Assembly: GCA_021018815.1 (NCBI GenBank)
Contig: JAITYX010000003.1
Location: 6,384,501 to 6,448,500 of the forward strand
Length of the DNA stretch: 64,000 nucleotides
DNA from: Talinum fruticosum
Lineage: Eukaryota > Streptophyta > Magnoliopsida > Caryophyllales > Talinaceae
Direction of reading: 5' to 3'
The notes beneath the pieces are model-generated. The model did no database searches and was not told the DNA's origin. It saw nothing but the letters and a program-made list of their open reading frames with translations. This document shows, in pieces, positions 1 to 11,359 of this stretch; within the stretch, counting starts at the first letter, position 1, and each line of letters starts with the position of its first letter. The position numbers and the translations under genes are program-made.

Positions 1-86
1 AACAAACTCAAGAGGGTACCTCTAACCCCTCGAAAGTGTTCGTCATCCAACACCTCACGTTGGATGACAAGTTCTTCCCAACCACA
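1..86 (+). pseudogene. Fragment of copia extra ORF (N-terminal part)
   Basis: The first 86 bases match the start of the extra ORF of the copia family seen complete at 51090-52577, around 51150-51225. Read in frame they give a Lys/Thr-rich stretch followed by TLDDKFFPTT, the same block as in the later copies. The similarity stops at the start of a 33-bp repeat at 84. The left part lies outside the window. It is either the tail of an older copia insertion or a piece carried by the CACTA element; I cannot tell which. Confidence 0.6.
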
Positions 87-214
87 TGTAGAAATTTAAT
101 CTTATATTTGAGGAATTTGTTAATTTGGCTATTTCATAGTTGTTTCATCTGGACTTTAGGTTGTCTAACTTGTATTTTGTTACATGTAGAAATTTAATCT
201 TATATTTGAGGAAT
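84..214. repeat. 33-bp direct repeat, two copies
   Basis: The 33 bases at 84-116 (beginning acatgtagaaatttaatc) recur without a change at 182-214, with 65 bp of AT-rich sequence between. The first copy starts where the copia fragment ends. It may be a local tandem duplication or a scar of a rearrangement at the copia/CACTA junction. Confidence 0.75.
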
Positions 215-379
215 GTGAATGGATAGAATATGAAAATAAGACGAGACAAAAAGTGGCCAAAATTGGTTCCGTACATGCCTAGCACGAGAAATGCCGGACT
301 ACACGGTCAGCCCGTGTTGGATACCGCTCGACCCAACTTATGTGTTTCCGTCTCGAAAATTTTTGTACATGTGTATTTA

Positions 380-1376
380 TCAAGAGTTGTATAATTGCTT
401 GCAGTCTAAGATGAATTCTTCCGAAAGTACAAAGAAATAGAGAGGGCGAACTATGATGAATAAGGAGAAGTTAGTCCAAAGTAGAGATGATACAAGTTTG
501 CTTACACGGGTTGATTTTGATAGCCACGGAAATGTTGTAGCTAGGAAGAAATCTACCTTTATAAGGTACGGCAACCCGCTGCCACGTGAACCTCAACTAC
601 GTAAAATGGGCTGAAGCCCCCGATTCCATTAAGGACAACATATGGAATGTTATTCACGTAAATGAAAATACATCTCAACTTAGTATTGCAACTTATATTG
701 TAAATGTATGGTTAATATATATGTACTAATGCATATCGTTCTTATGTTTCGAGAGAACGTTCAACTTGAACTTTAATGAATCTTAGATCCCCTCCATGAA
801 ACAGAAGACTACAAATATTGCATTGTCGTTATATGGGTCTTTAAAACAAAGCGAGATAAAACAAGAAGGTAGACCCTAGGAGGTCTACAATTGTATCACG
901 AAGGAGGACTCGGAGATCGTTTGAATCATATGTCACCTCTCCGGAATACAAGGTTATTTCATTCAATATTCAATCTCATATACATATAGCGTGATGTTGG
1001 TTGTCGAATTGATATAAAAATGAAGAAATAAAAGTTACACACTCGATATTTTCGTTTCTTAATATTACTTGCGCAGCGATAGGTGACGCCGACCGGAAGA
1101 GGATTAAGAGTAATCCGTACCCTCATGTGTTGTCCCATGGGGATACGGGAAGTTAGAGGAAAGGTTATACAAGAAAAAGCTTCAACAACTTCGGGGAACA
1201 TCCGGTGAAGGGTCCACCGTAGATACTTCGCAGCTCGTTGTTGATGGGGACGAACTGTGGATCTCGGGAAAAAGGATGAAAGATGGAACGTTCACTAAGC
1301 CCAATGTAGAAGCTATTTGTCGCCGTTTACTATTTTCCTTTATTTATTTTGAGATCTTATCGGTTTATTTTATGAA
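380..1376 (+). pseudogene. CACTA TNPA-like (Transposase_24) 5' part
   Basis: Two stretches read like the plant Ptta/En/Spm transposase family. At about 590-660 the translation gives YVKWAEAPDSIKDNIWNVI, the family's W..VP...K..IW block. At about 1080-1370 it gives NPYPHVLSHG, then YKKKLQQLRG and LWISGKRMKDGTF, matching the conserved Lys/Arg-rich block and the (T/H)..KDG(S/T)F motif. They are in different frames with stops between, so introns or decay separate them. The copia element at 1377 interrupts the gene and the downstream exons resume at about 8700. The family protein binds subterminal repeats of its element in the nucleus; this copy cannot encode a full product. Confidence 0.65.
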
Positions 1377-2879
1377 TGAAGACTCGGATTCTAACTCTAA
1401 GTCATTCTCGAGTATTAGACAAAGAGAACTCAGCTATAAATCTTACTTCTCCTAAGTTTTGATGTCAAGTCATTCCGAGCATTATAGAAACTCTTGTATA
1501 AGTTTTCATTCATTTCGATCGACTCATAAAGCACATTATTGTATATCTTCTACACTAATGTTTTTGACTCACTCGGACATCACTCGTAACTATCGCATGC
1601 TCAAATAATTTTGTTAATTCCTTTTGTAAGTCGGTTTTATTCCGAGTTCCGATCTGCATATTTCAACACAAAGAGAATTATAATGTTAATTCCTTTTGTA
1701 AGTCAATTTTATTTTGTTGAGAATTATTTGGTCGGATCAAGTTGTTATACTCGATGTTCTATTCGTTTAGCTTGATCATCCTTAGGATTAACTCCGATGC
1801 AATTTGAGTATATTGAATATTAGACTCAAAAAATTCAACTCTTCTAGGCCTAAGATAATTAAGCACTTAATTATCCTAATTTAATTATTATTTGCTCCTA
1901 ATCTTGGACCAAAGTATTTTATACATTGAGAACCAATGTGGTTTACTTTTGTAGGTTATTCAAATGAGGCTAACTCATTTTTGAAATACAAAGTAACCGG
2001 CTTCTTGTTGTCAATCACCAACAGACAAGCTTTATCTACTTCGAACTTGGCTTAGACACCGTGTCGTGGTTGCTCGTTTCCGAAACTGGAAAACTCCAAA
2101 GCTAGGCTCAATGGTGGTTTCCACCTTACGTTTCGCACAACACCAGTTGACTGGAACACCTTTTGGAGCAAATAGTGGTTGCCCAACGTTCACACTCTAA
2201 TAGATCTCTTTTGAGTGACTCAAAAGAGCCGTTGCAACGGCCAGTGAAGACTTTTGTTCGAACCAAGACTCAACGAGTCACTTTGCATGGATGGATATAA
2301 ATAGAAGCCACCTCACAAGACTAGAAGATTGTTGAACATCATTGCAAAAGACATTACTTGAGCAAAAGTTATTGTTTTTATATTCAATCTTCTATTTACA
2401 ACTCCCAGTGCTGTATTTAATATTTTCCGAGTTGTAAAGTCTTGTAGTCGATCACATTCTTCTCTTACTTTCGGAGTAAGGTCCCTTGACCGAGCCGTAA
2501 GGGTTAACTCAGCTCAGTTGTCCCCGATTGTAAAGTTATCTCAGTCAGAAAGTACTAGATCACATAGGGGAACTTTTGAGTCTAGGAAAACATTATAAGG
2601 AATTATTCAAGGGAGCAATTCTGGCAACGTCGAGTCCTTTGTAGTTTTAGGATTCAAAATAGTGCATTTGACTTGGTACTTGGATTAGCACTGACCGTGG
2701 TTTTCTACCCCGGGAGGGTTTCCACGTATTTATGAGTGTTCGCATTTCTTAGTCCAATCTAAACTCGGAATCACTGTTTATCTCTTTCCAAGAAAAAGTG
2801 TCTAAATTTGTTTAAATTTCCTCATCTCCCTATTCACCTCCCTTTAGGGTGACTTAGACTCTCTAAGAGAAAACCTTCA
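1377..2879 (+). repeat. 5' LTR of copia 1377-8669
   Basis: 1503 bp, TG...CA ends. It aligns over its length with 7187-8669. It contains the U3 block GGACCAAAGTATTTTATAC near 1906, the GGTGGTTTCCACC inverted repeat near 2110, a TATA box near 2295 and the typical LTR end CTCTAAGAGAAAACCTTCA. Confidence 0.93.
2295..2304 (+). promoter_or_regulatory. LTR TATA box
   Basis: ATATAAATAG followed by AAGCCACCTC is conserved in the LTRs of this family (for example near 8090, 47160 and 54130, and on the minus strand near 16313). It is the likely core promoter for the element RNA; transcription would start some 30 bp downstream. Confidence 0.7.
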
Positions 2880-2880
2880 A

Positions 2881-2893
2881 TTGGTATCGAGCC
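2881..2893 (+). other. Primer binding site (initiator tRNA-Met type)
   Basis: TTGGTATCGAGCC lies one base after the 5' LTR. Plant copia elements commonly use TGGTATCAGAGC, complementary to the 3' end of initiator tRNA-Met. This copy has one base missing, while the copy at 47743 reads TTGGTATCGGAGCC. Confidence 0.85.
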
Positions 2894-2937
2894 TAGCCTT
2901 TCAAGAGGATCTAAGAATCCAAAGGTCTAAAGATTAG

Positions 2938-4600
2938 ATGGTCCAGAACATTGGAGAGTTCAATAAAAGAAGGTCATCTACTGGACCACCAAAGTTCAAA
3001 GGGTTAAACTTTGTGCATTGGAAGAAACCGATGGAGTGCTTTCGTTGGACAATGATGAAGATATCCGGAACATCATCCAAGAAGGTAATTCTATCCCAAT
3101 GAAGATGGAAAGAACAATATTTGTGCCTAAAGAAAAATTAGAGTACACCAAGTAAAGAAGTCGAGAAGTTCGGAAAGAAGTTCAAAGCAATGAACATTCC
3201 GATTTATGCTATCAGCTCGGAAGAGTACAACAGAGTGTCGGCGTGTGACACAGCCTAAAGATGTATGGGACAGTCTTGTCAACGCATAAGAAGGAACAAG
3301 CCAAGTGAAACAAGAAAAGATAAGCCGATATCTTCACAAATATGAGCTATTCAAGATGGAGCCCGAGGAAAACATTACTCGGATGTATATTGGCTTCATT
3401 GAGATTACGAATAATCTCAAGTCTCCGGGTAGAAACATCTCTCACGAAAAGATGTACAAAAAGATTATGAGAAGTCTACCAAAGAAGAGATGGGGTCCCA
3501 AGGTGAAAGCCATCGAGGAAGCTCGGAACCTCTCTCAACTAAAGCTACACGAACCGATTGGGAAGTTGCAAGAATGATGGAGCATAAGAAGTGGGAAAAG
3601 AGGCCAAAGGAAGAGTTCCACAAGAAAGATAAGAAGGATAGAAAAGGTAAAAATTCTTCTCCTTGAAAGTTATCTTTAACTAAGAAATCGGCTATTTTGA
3701 ATGTGGCAGCAAAGATCACATAGTTAAAGACTGTCTAAAGAGAAAGAAGGACAGAAAGAAGAAGGCTATAATGGCCACATGGAGCGATACGACTCATATG
3801 AAGATAAAGATGATTCTTATGACTCAAAGTGTCTAATGGCACTAACGGACTCGTAAGTCGAATCTGAGTCGGATGGTGACAACTCAAACACCGAGGAGAC
3901 AAGCCCTCGGGAGCTAATTGAATACTTTCTCAAGTTCTCCAAAGCCGATATAGCAAGATATATTTACACTTTGGACGAAAAGTCCAATTATGATTCTTCT
4001 CGGTTCAAAGAACAACTAGAGTCTCTTACTTCGAGAGCAATGGTTTGAAAAATGAATTAGAAAAGCTGAGACTAACTTTGAAAGAACTCAAGACCAGTAC
4101 TCAAGCTAATGAGACAGAGTCCGAGTCGATCGAAAAGAAAATGAGCATCGGAAAAGAAAGCTCAATGAGTCTCAAGAGCTTGTTTTAAAATTCAATCAAG
4201 GTCAGAAAAACCTCGACATGCTTTTAGGCTCTCGGTGTGTCTCCTTCATGAAAGAAGGACTTGGTTTTAATGAAGAAGAGAAATCTAATTCTTACTCTAA
4301 TCTTTTAAAAGGATTCCGTAACCGTGAAGTTCGGGAAGGATAAGCATGGTCCCATTCATAAGAATGAAAGGAAAACCGAGCCCAAACCAGTTTACGGGAA
4401 AAAAACCTTCTCCCCGTATACAAAAGAAAAGATTTTCAAAAGAAAGAGACATAGATGTAGTTTTCTAGAAAGAAGACTCGGAATCGGACCATAGCCGAAT
4501 CATTCAAATTTGGGTTCCCAAGAGTGTTCTTCCTTAGAAAATGACCACGAGTAAAGGGAGTTACTTGGTTCGTTAAAGGAAGTGAGAAGGGTTAGTTTGT
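2938..4600 (+). pseudogene. copia gag, broken
   Basis: It starts at an ATG 58 bases after the LTR and shares the N terminus of other copies (PPKFKGLNFVHWKK). Several frames are needed to follow it. The middle includes the piece at 3305-3577 (KYELFKMEPEENITRM, a UBN2-type gag block). A zinc-knuckle remnant lies near 3700-3760, before the Lys/Arg-rich stretch ending in MATWS. The C-terminal part is acidic and Ser-rich, then predicted coiled. Gag would form the cytoplasmic virus-like particle. At least six frame breaks or stops make it non-functional. Confidence 0.8.
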
Positions 4601-4629
4601 TTTTGACTTGCGAGTAACTCGAGGAAACG

Positions 4630-7010
4630 ATGAAAGGTCATTGGTACTTAGACAGTGGATGCTCACGCCACATATTAGGAGATTCAAGACTCTTTTCCGA
4701 GATAGAAGATCTAAAAGGAGGTAAAGTCGTATTTGCAGATGACAGTAAGGGCAAGATAGTTGGGATTCGCAAGATTGATGAAGGAGACAACCAAGTCAGC
4801 CAAGTTTATCTTGTCAAGGGATAAAAGTACAATCTTGTCGGCATCTCTCGGTTGTGTGATTCTTGGACACGGCATCATACACTACGTCATGTTAGCATGC
4901 ACACTATCAAAAAGCTTACATCTCATGGTTTAGTTAGGGGTTTACCTAACTGTGTATTTAGGAAAGATAAAATCGAGTGAACCATGCACAAAAGGGAAAC
5001 AAGTCGGATCATTCTTCAAACCACTCAAAACTGTTTCCACATCTAATAAAGTGCTTGAAATGCTTCATATGGATTTATGTGGTGAAATCACTATGAAAAG
5101 CCTCGGAGGTAAATCGTATTTACTTGTGGTGTTGATGATTTCTCACGATTTACATGTGTTTGTTTTCTTAAGAACAAGAATGAAGCTTTCAAAGAGTTCG
5201 AGTAAGCTCTGCAGGAAAATTCAAGTCGAGTCTTAGACTCATATTAGAAGACCATGGAAGGGATTTCGACTACTCGGAATTTGCAAAGTTCACGTGACAA
5301 GAACGGTATCTCTCATAACTTCTCAAGCACCCACAACTCCTCAACAAAACGAAGTAGTGGAGAGAAAGAACGGAACTCTTGAAGAAATAGGAAGAACAAT
5401 GATGATTGAAAATGATCTACCTTACTATTTCTAGGCCGAGGCAATCAACACAACGAAATTACAAACTCAACAAATGCCTCATTAGACTCATCTTTTGAAG
5501 AAAACTCCGTACGAGCTTTACAAGGGAAAGAAACCCAACATTTCATACTTCAAACCATTTAGATGTAAGTTTTTTGTTCACAATAACGGTAAGGATCACT
5601 CGACCAAGTTTGATGTTAGGTTAAATGAAGGTATATTTCTTGGTTAGTCATCTCACGGTAAAGTTTATCATGTTTTTAACAAAAGAACTAACAAAGTGGA
5701 AGAATGTATCCACGTTCTGTTTGATGAGATAGATCATGGAAGAACAAGTGAGTTGACCTTCTCGAGATCCGAAACTCGGTTGAGATAAAGATGACCTTGC
5801 TGAAGTCGAGATTAAAAGGAGTCAAAAGAACTAAACCGAGGCAATACGGAACATTGTGACTCGGATCGAACAAGCTCAAGAGCCAGCTCATAATGTTGAA
5901 GGACAAGCAAATGAGGAGACTCAGCAAGCTCAATCAATCGAAGATCAGCCAGTTCAACCAACTAATTTGGTGAACCAAAGGACAGGTAGAGCATTCAATT
6001 ATACATCTAGTCACCCACTCGAGAACATTATATCCGACATTAAAAGTGGGGTAAGAAATCGTTCTTCTCTCGCTAAATCTATGTGCATTCACTGCATTTA
6101 TATTATTAACGTAACCCGGAAATGCACTAGAGGCCCTAAATGAACCTGAATGGGTAGAAGCCATGTAAGAAGAGCTCAATCAATTTGAAAGAAACCAAAT
6201 CTAGACTATAACCAAATGACCTTCCGATCACCAAGTCATAGGAACCAAATGGGTTTTCAAAAACAAACCTGGATGAGGATGGGTTATTGTCATAAATAAG
6301 GCTAGACTTGTAGCTCGGGGTTAATATCAAGAAGAAGGAATTGATTGTGGGGAAACCTTTGCACCGATTGCAAGGATCCAAGCAATTAGAATCTTATGGG
6401 AATTTGCATCTAGTATGAATATTAAATTGTATCAAATGGATGTTAAATGTGCTTTTCTGAATGGTTTCGATCAAGAGGAAGTCTATGTTGAGCAACCCCT
6501 GGATTTGAAAACTCAGAATTTCCAAATCATGTTTTCAAATTGCAAAAGGATTTATATGGTCTTAAACAAGCTCACAAAGCTTGGTATGAAAGACTAAGCA
6601 TTTTCTTGGTTGACAATGATTTTAAAAGTGGTCAGATTGACAAAACTCGTTTTATAAAAACCAAGGGGAAAGGTTTTCTTATTGCTCAAACTTATGTTGA
6701 TGATATTATTTTTGGAGCTACTAATGAAACTTCATGTCGAGAGTTTTTGAGTTAATGAGACAGGAGTTCCAAATGAGCATGATGGGAGAGCTTAATTTGT
6801 TTCTTTGTCTACAAATCGGATAAGATAAAGAGGGAATCTAAGTATACCAAGGTGTCTGTTGAAAAAGTACATGCTTCAAGATGTGAAACATGCAACCACA
6901 ACTATGAGTAGTAGTATGAAGTCTGGACTCGGACAAAAAGGTAAAGCAAGTAGATCGAAACTCTATAGAGGTATGATTGGATCTCTGCTCTATCTCACAT
7001 CTCGTATCCG
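4630..7010 (+). pseudogene. copia pol (PR-IN-RT), broken and truncated
   Basis: Protease: WYLDSGCSRH at about 4645, with the catalytic DSG. Integrase: pre-integrase His region and GKQVGSFFK near 4990, core start LHMDLCGE near 5065, IN C-terminal GCKCFVHNNGK-like block near 5570. RT: TKWVFKN near 6245, [14 protein letters not shown] at 6424 and an intact YVDDIIFGA at 6693. Sequence then runs through the GELNFF block to about 7010, where similarity to other copies stops; RNase H is absent. Many stops and frameshifts. The intact YVDD motif is a fossil and says nothing about activity. Confidence 0.85.
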
Positions 7011-7186
7011 GTGAGGGTCAATTCTGAGTCTCTTGTCACTCATCACTCTTAGAATTATAAATATGGATTACTTCTCACTCGTCACTCTTAGCTCGATATG
7101 TTCTGCATCGTAAAAAAGAAAACTCATGTTTCACACTAACAAGTTTCTATCTAAGTGTGGAATGCCTTTCATCAAAAAGGGGAGAT
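7011..7186 (+). other. Copia 3' UTR with polypurine tract
   Basis: AT-rich sequence with a repeated CTCATCACTCTTAG motif, followed by the conserved 3' end CAAGTTTCTATCTAAGTGTGG, CTTTCATC and the polypurine tract AAAAAGGGGAGA at 7174-7185, directly before the LTR TGAA. The tract would prime plus-strand DNA synthesis. Confidence 0.8.
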
Positions 7187-8669
7187 TGAATACTCGATTC
7201 TAACTCCAAGTTATTTTGAGTATTACACAAAGAGAACTCAGGTATAAATCTTACTTCTCCTAAGTTTTGATATCAAGTCATTATGAGCATTATAGAAACT
7301 CTTGTGTAAGTTTTCATTCATTTCCGATCGACTCAAAAAGCACATTATTGTATATCTTCTACACTGATGTTTCGACTCACTCGGACATCACTCGGAACTA
7401 TAGCATGCTGAAATAATTTCTCTCACACTTTTATTCCGAGTTCGACTGCATATTTCAACATAATGAGAATTAGAGTGTTAATTCCTTTTCTAAGTAAGTT
7501 TTGTTTCATTAAGAATTATTTGACCAGATCAAGTTGTTATAGTCCGATGTTCTATTTGTTTAACTGGATCATCCTTAGGATTGACTCCGATGGAATTTGA
7601 GTATATTGAATACTAGACTCGGAAAATTCCACTCCTCTAGGCCCAAGATAATTCAGCACTTAATCATCCTAATTTAATTATTATCTTCACCTAATCTTGG
7701 ACCAAAGTATTTTATACTTGCAGAACCAAAGTTGTTTACTTTTGGAGGTTATTCAAACAAGGCTAACTCATTTTTGAAATACAAAAATAGTCGGCTTCTA
7801 GCTATCAATCACCAGTAGACAAGCTTTATCTACTTCGAACTTCGCTCGGACACCCTATCGGGGTTGTCTGTTTCCAAAACTGGAAAAATCCAACGCTAGG
7901 CTCAACGGTGGTTTCCACCTTACTTTTCGGACAACACCAATTGACTGGAACACCTTTTGCGGCAAATAGCTGCTGCCCAATGTTCACACTCCAATGGATC
8001 TTTTTTAGTGACTCGGAAGAGTCGTTACAACGGCCAGTAAAGACTTTTGTTCGAGCCAAGACTCAACGGACACTCTGCTGGGATGGATATAAATAGAAGC
8101 CACCTCACAAGACTAGAAGATTGTTGCACATCATTTCAAAATACATTACTTGAGCAAAAGTTATTGTTTTCATGTTCGATCTTGTATTTACAAATCCCAG
8201 TTTGTATTTAATATTTTTCCGAGTTGTAAAGTCTTGTAATCAGTCACATTCTTCTCTTACTTTCCGAGTAAGGTCCCTTGACTGAGTTGTAAGGGTTAAC
8301 TCAGCTTAGTTGTCCCCGATTGTAAAGGTTACCTCGATCAGAAGTACTAGATCAAATAAGGGAACTTCGAGTCTAGGAAAACATTGTCGGGGATTGTTTA
8401 AGGGAGCAATTTTGGTAGAGTTAATCCTTTGTATTTTGAGGATTCAAAATAGTGGATTTGACTTGGTGCTTGGATTAGAACCGACCGTGGTTTTTGACGT
8501 AGGAGGGCTTCCACATATTTCTGAATGTTTGCATTTATGAGTCCAATCTAGACTTAGAATTAGCTGTTTATCTCTTTCCAAGAAAAAAGTTCCTAAGTTC
8601 GTTTAAATTTCCTCATCACCCTATTCACCCCCTCTAGGGTGACTTAGACTCTCCAAGAGCAAACCTTCA
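7187..8669 (+). repeat. 3' LTR of copia 1377-8669
   Basis: 1483 bp, TGAA...TTCA, followed by target duplication ATGAA. It differs from the 5' LTR by many substitutions and small indels, so the insertion is not recent. The U3 inverted repeat AAAGTATTTTATACTT is at 7704-7719. Confidence 0.93.
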
Positions 8670-8699
8670 ATGAATTTGTCAAATGATAATTTTTTTTTC

Positions 8700-9115
8700 T
8701 TCTTGTAGCAGTCTTTGTCACAAACATCGACTTCGGACACCGACACCACCAGGAGGACCGACATGCTAGCCTTGGCCCTATAAAGAGATGAGTGCGTGGG
8801 GATAGTTGAGCACTTTGAGACTAGGAAGAAGCGCCTCGTCTGTTCAAGCGACGCACATATAGAGGCCCAAATGACCCAAATGCAGTCCCAAATACAATCC
8901 CAAAAGTCCCAAATGTCCCAAATGCTCGCATTGATCGAAGATATCGGTGTGCATATGTGGATAGAGATGCAATCCCGGATGAGGACGTACTTCACCAACA
9001 TGGGTATGCCGTTACTCTAGCAGCTTTGAGGATATACATCCTTTCTCACCCCACACACCGGCCGGCGTGAAGGCGAGCTCACCTGTCGACCAATTTGATG
9101 TTCTAGCTGAGGTAA
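8700..9115 (+). pseudogene. CACTA TNPA-like, coiled-coil exon
   Basis: After an AT-rich stretch ending in a plausible splice acceptor (TTCTTGTAG near 8706), the reading gives QSLSQTSTSDTDTTRRTDM, then FETRKKR and a Gln/Met/Ser repeat with QMQSQIQSQKSQMSQM (about 8870-8930), a predicted coiled coil. This is typical of the C-terminal half of En/Spm Transposase_24 proteins. The exon ends near 9110 at GAG-GTAATT, a likely donor. A stop interrupts it before 8800. It continues the gene broken by the copia at 1377. Confidence 0.6.
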
Positions 9116-9399
9116 TTAAGATTTTGCAACCTAATTATATTTACATGCATGCATATTTATATATTTTGACTAATTAATGTATAATCTTGATGAATAATTA
9201 CTTATAGTATGTTTTTGTTGTTGCGTAACTCCGGTGTGTGGCCGTTGAGTAATTACTTATTTAGTATGTTTTTGTTGTTTCGGATGAGGGCCGTTATCTC
9301 GGGAAAATGTTTACTTTAAAAGGGAAACTTTATCCGTTTATTTTCATGGTTTTTAGGTTATTTAACTTTTATGTTAAATGTTTACTAATTCTTATGCAG

Positions 9400-9650
9400 C
9401 CGGTGAATTGCAAGTTAGCTTCTCATCACCCTCCCTAGAGCATGTTATGACATTGGTTGTTGTTTTCCCGTACAGGGAGACGTTGTCGTTCACGGCACAC
9501 CCTTTGCAACCGATGAGGTGAGGGTGAGTGTCAAAGAGGGCATTCACCGGAAAGGCGAGTATGAGTTGCCAATCCGGGAGCGGACCTCCACACTATTGAC
9601 GATGCGGTTAACGCTTTTCTTCTTTAGCCTAAGAGTTTGGTCATCCTCAC
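9400..9650 (+). pseudogene. CACTA DUF8039-like exon
   Basis: The translation gives GDVVVHGTPFATDEVRVSV near 9480, then ELPIRE, and after a frame change TIDDAVNAFLL. plus PKSLVI. This follows the DUF8039 pattern of CACTA proteins (V.G..VHG..L....VRVSVD....A.LP.P......TVG.AVG.FVAWP..LV). Role unknown; the block normally sits between the TNPA-like part and the Ulp1 protease in these genes, as here. Frame broken near 9590. Confidence 0.55.
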
Positions 9651-9929
9651 TACGATAATTCATTTGTATTAAAAATATTAGATTTAGTTGTTGTTAATAT
9701 CATGTACATATATTTCTCATTTTTGTATTTATTATTCACTAAGATATCGGGGACATAACCGAGAGTAGGATTAAGGCGCCAGTGGCACAAGCAAACGTTT
9801 AGTGGCGCCCGTTCGTAGTCCGAAAAATTCTCCTCTCAAATCCATTGAGGAGTGTCGTACGAATTGGTGTGCTACTCCGGAAAGTTATGTGCGGACTCGT
9901 CAATAGAGGACCGAGATCATCCGTAGCAC
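9651..9929 (+). other. CACTA intron and degenerate sequence
   Basis: AT-rich to about 9740, then GC-richer degenerate sequence with RIKAPVAQ-like reading near 9770. It probably holds an intron and a linker of the Ulp1 gene. No motif I can name. Confidence 0.35.
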
Positions 9930-11030
9930 ACCAGTCCCGTGTTAGGGCTACATGAAGCGGATATGTCGATCTTTGTCTTCTCGGAGGACATATTTCAATT
10001 TTTACGCACAGAGGAAATCGGCGTATCCGCTATTACGCTTTGCATGATATGAGTTAATATATTCTTAATCAATTTTTTTACTAATTAATTTCAATTTCTA
10101 ACTACATATTAATATGTAAGGTGGCTACACAAGATTAGGAAGGACTTCGTTCAGTTTCGAACCCTACTTCAGTTATTCAAGGACTAGGCTGAATCGTGAT
10201 GAACAAGTCTCCTATATCTTTCACGTCATGAAAGATGCCACGGATATATAAAAACATTGTTTCAGGCGGAGTTCAATGAGAGGTAAGTGGACAAACAATG
10301 AACTAACTAACCGATGAAGTTTTTATATAGTGTTATCTTATATAAAAATGTTATTTTACAGCCACCATTGGATGCTTGTTACCTTATTTCCAAGGGCTAA
10401 TATGGCCTACTTCCTTGATCCTCTCGGTCATGATGTAAGGAAAGATATCGGGGACGTCGTCGAGGCATTAGTTCATACTTTTTAATCATTTCGTGTTGTT
10501 TTGTTAAGTAATCGTTCAATGATATGTCTAACTTGAATTTTACTTTTCCGATTGAAAAATAGTGCTCTAGTCTGTTATTATTTTGCCGAAGGTCCCAAAC
10601 GAGTGAAGAAAGCATAACCACTAATTGTCCCCGTCAAGGTGAGCTTCTCTTGGTTATTACGAGTGTACTTTGAATGTTTTTCATTTCATATTACTTGCTA
10701 GATACATAAGTACTAATTAATTCTCTATGTGTTGGGAATCTATTTTTATTATTGTAGTACCATAAACAAGCGGGAAACATGGAGTGCGGCTTCTACATTC
10801 TTCGAGTACATGAAAGAGAGTGTGACCAAACTCGAAAAGAATGCTAGTCCCAGAGAGGTATAGTTGCACTTTTAATTGATTATTTTTATATTCTTTTTTC
10901 AGCTTGATTACCACTTGCATTGACCTAATTAATATGTCTTTTACAGCATTGGTTACAATATTTCCTAGGAAAGAAGCCACCCACTCTCTGTATAGATGAA
11001 GTGCTCAACGAGTTAAACTAGGTTGGGTAG
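9930..11030 (+). pseudogene. Ulp1-like (C48) cysteine protease of CACTA element
   Basis: Four blocks follow the Ulp1/SENP fold of plant CACTA proteins. EDIFQFLRTEEIGVSAI lies near 9985. HHWMLVTLFPRANMAYFLDPL begins near 10363, with the catalytic His before Trp (about 10366) and the Asp of LDPL (10417). ECGFYILR is at 10782, with the catalytic Cys at 10785. WLQYFLGKK-like tail sequence follows near 10950. AT-rich spacers with plausible GT/AG ends separate them, so several introns are likely. The family cleaves SUMO or SUMO-like isopeptide bonds; its role in the transposon is not settled. The first and last blocks carry stops or frame changes, although the catalytic triad is still readable. Confidence 0.75.
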
Positions 11031-11359
11031 AGTTCGTATACAACCGTATAAAGGAATAGGTATATATATTACAGCTTAGTCTTCATTGTTTGATAGGTCA
11101 AGTTTGTGATTTTATTAGTCGTACACGGTTATAAGTATAAATATGTACATAGGATTGTGGTTTGTATATGTGTTTGTTGTTTTGTTTATATTATGGTGAA
11201 GAGGAAGTCCTATATACAAAATGTGAAGAGTATATGTCTCTGTTTGTTTTATATATATTCGGTGAAGAGTGTATTGGATTGTGGTTTATATATGTGTTTG
11301 TATATGATTTTTTTGTATTGTATAGAGGGGCAAGCAAATATGAGAAAAATTATTATAAA
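11031..11359 (+). other. AT-rich CACTA 3' non-coding region
   Basis: A very AT/GT-rich stretch with a duplicated motif around GTGAAGAG, TTGTGG(TT)TATATATG and TGTTTG (about 11150-11210 and 11260-11300). It lies between the protease and the subterminal repeats. Two overlapping open frames here are low-complexity Tyr/Val/Cys-rich reading and not genes. Confidence 0.5.

Larger units (their letters stand above)
1377..8669 (+). mobile_element. Ty1/copia retrotransposon, full ends, plus strand
   Basis: A complete LTR-internal-LTR insertion. The 5' LTR (1377-2879) and 3' LTR (7187-8669) begin TGAA and end TTCA, and the element is flanked by ATGAA at 1372-1376 and 8670-8674, a perfect 5-bp target duplication. 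A Met-type PBS follows the 5' LTR and a polypurine tract precedes the 3' LTR. gag and pol are recognisable but broken. RNase H and the extra ORF found in sister copies are missing: sequence jumps from RT at about 7010 to the 3' UTR. The insertion lies inside the CACTA transposon. It is probably SIRE/Maximus-like, judged from LTR length and the family's extra ORF. Confidence 0.93.

Noticed and set aside
2881..2893. tRNA-like sequence beside LTRs
   Set aside because: Only the 12-14 bases complementary to a tRNA 3' end are present. It is a primer binding site, with no tRNA gene.
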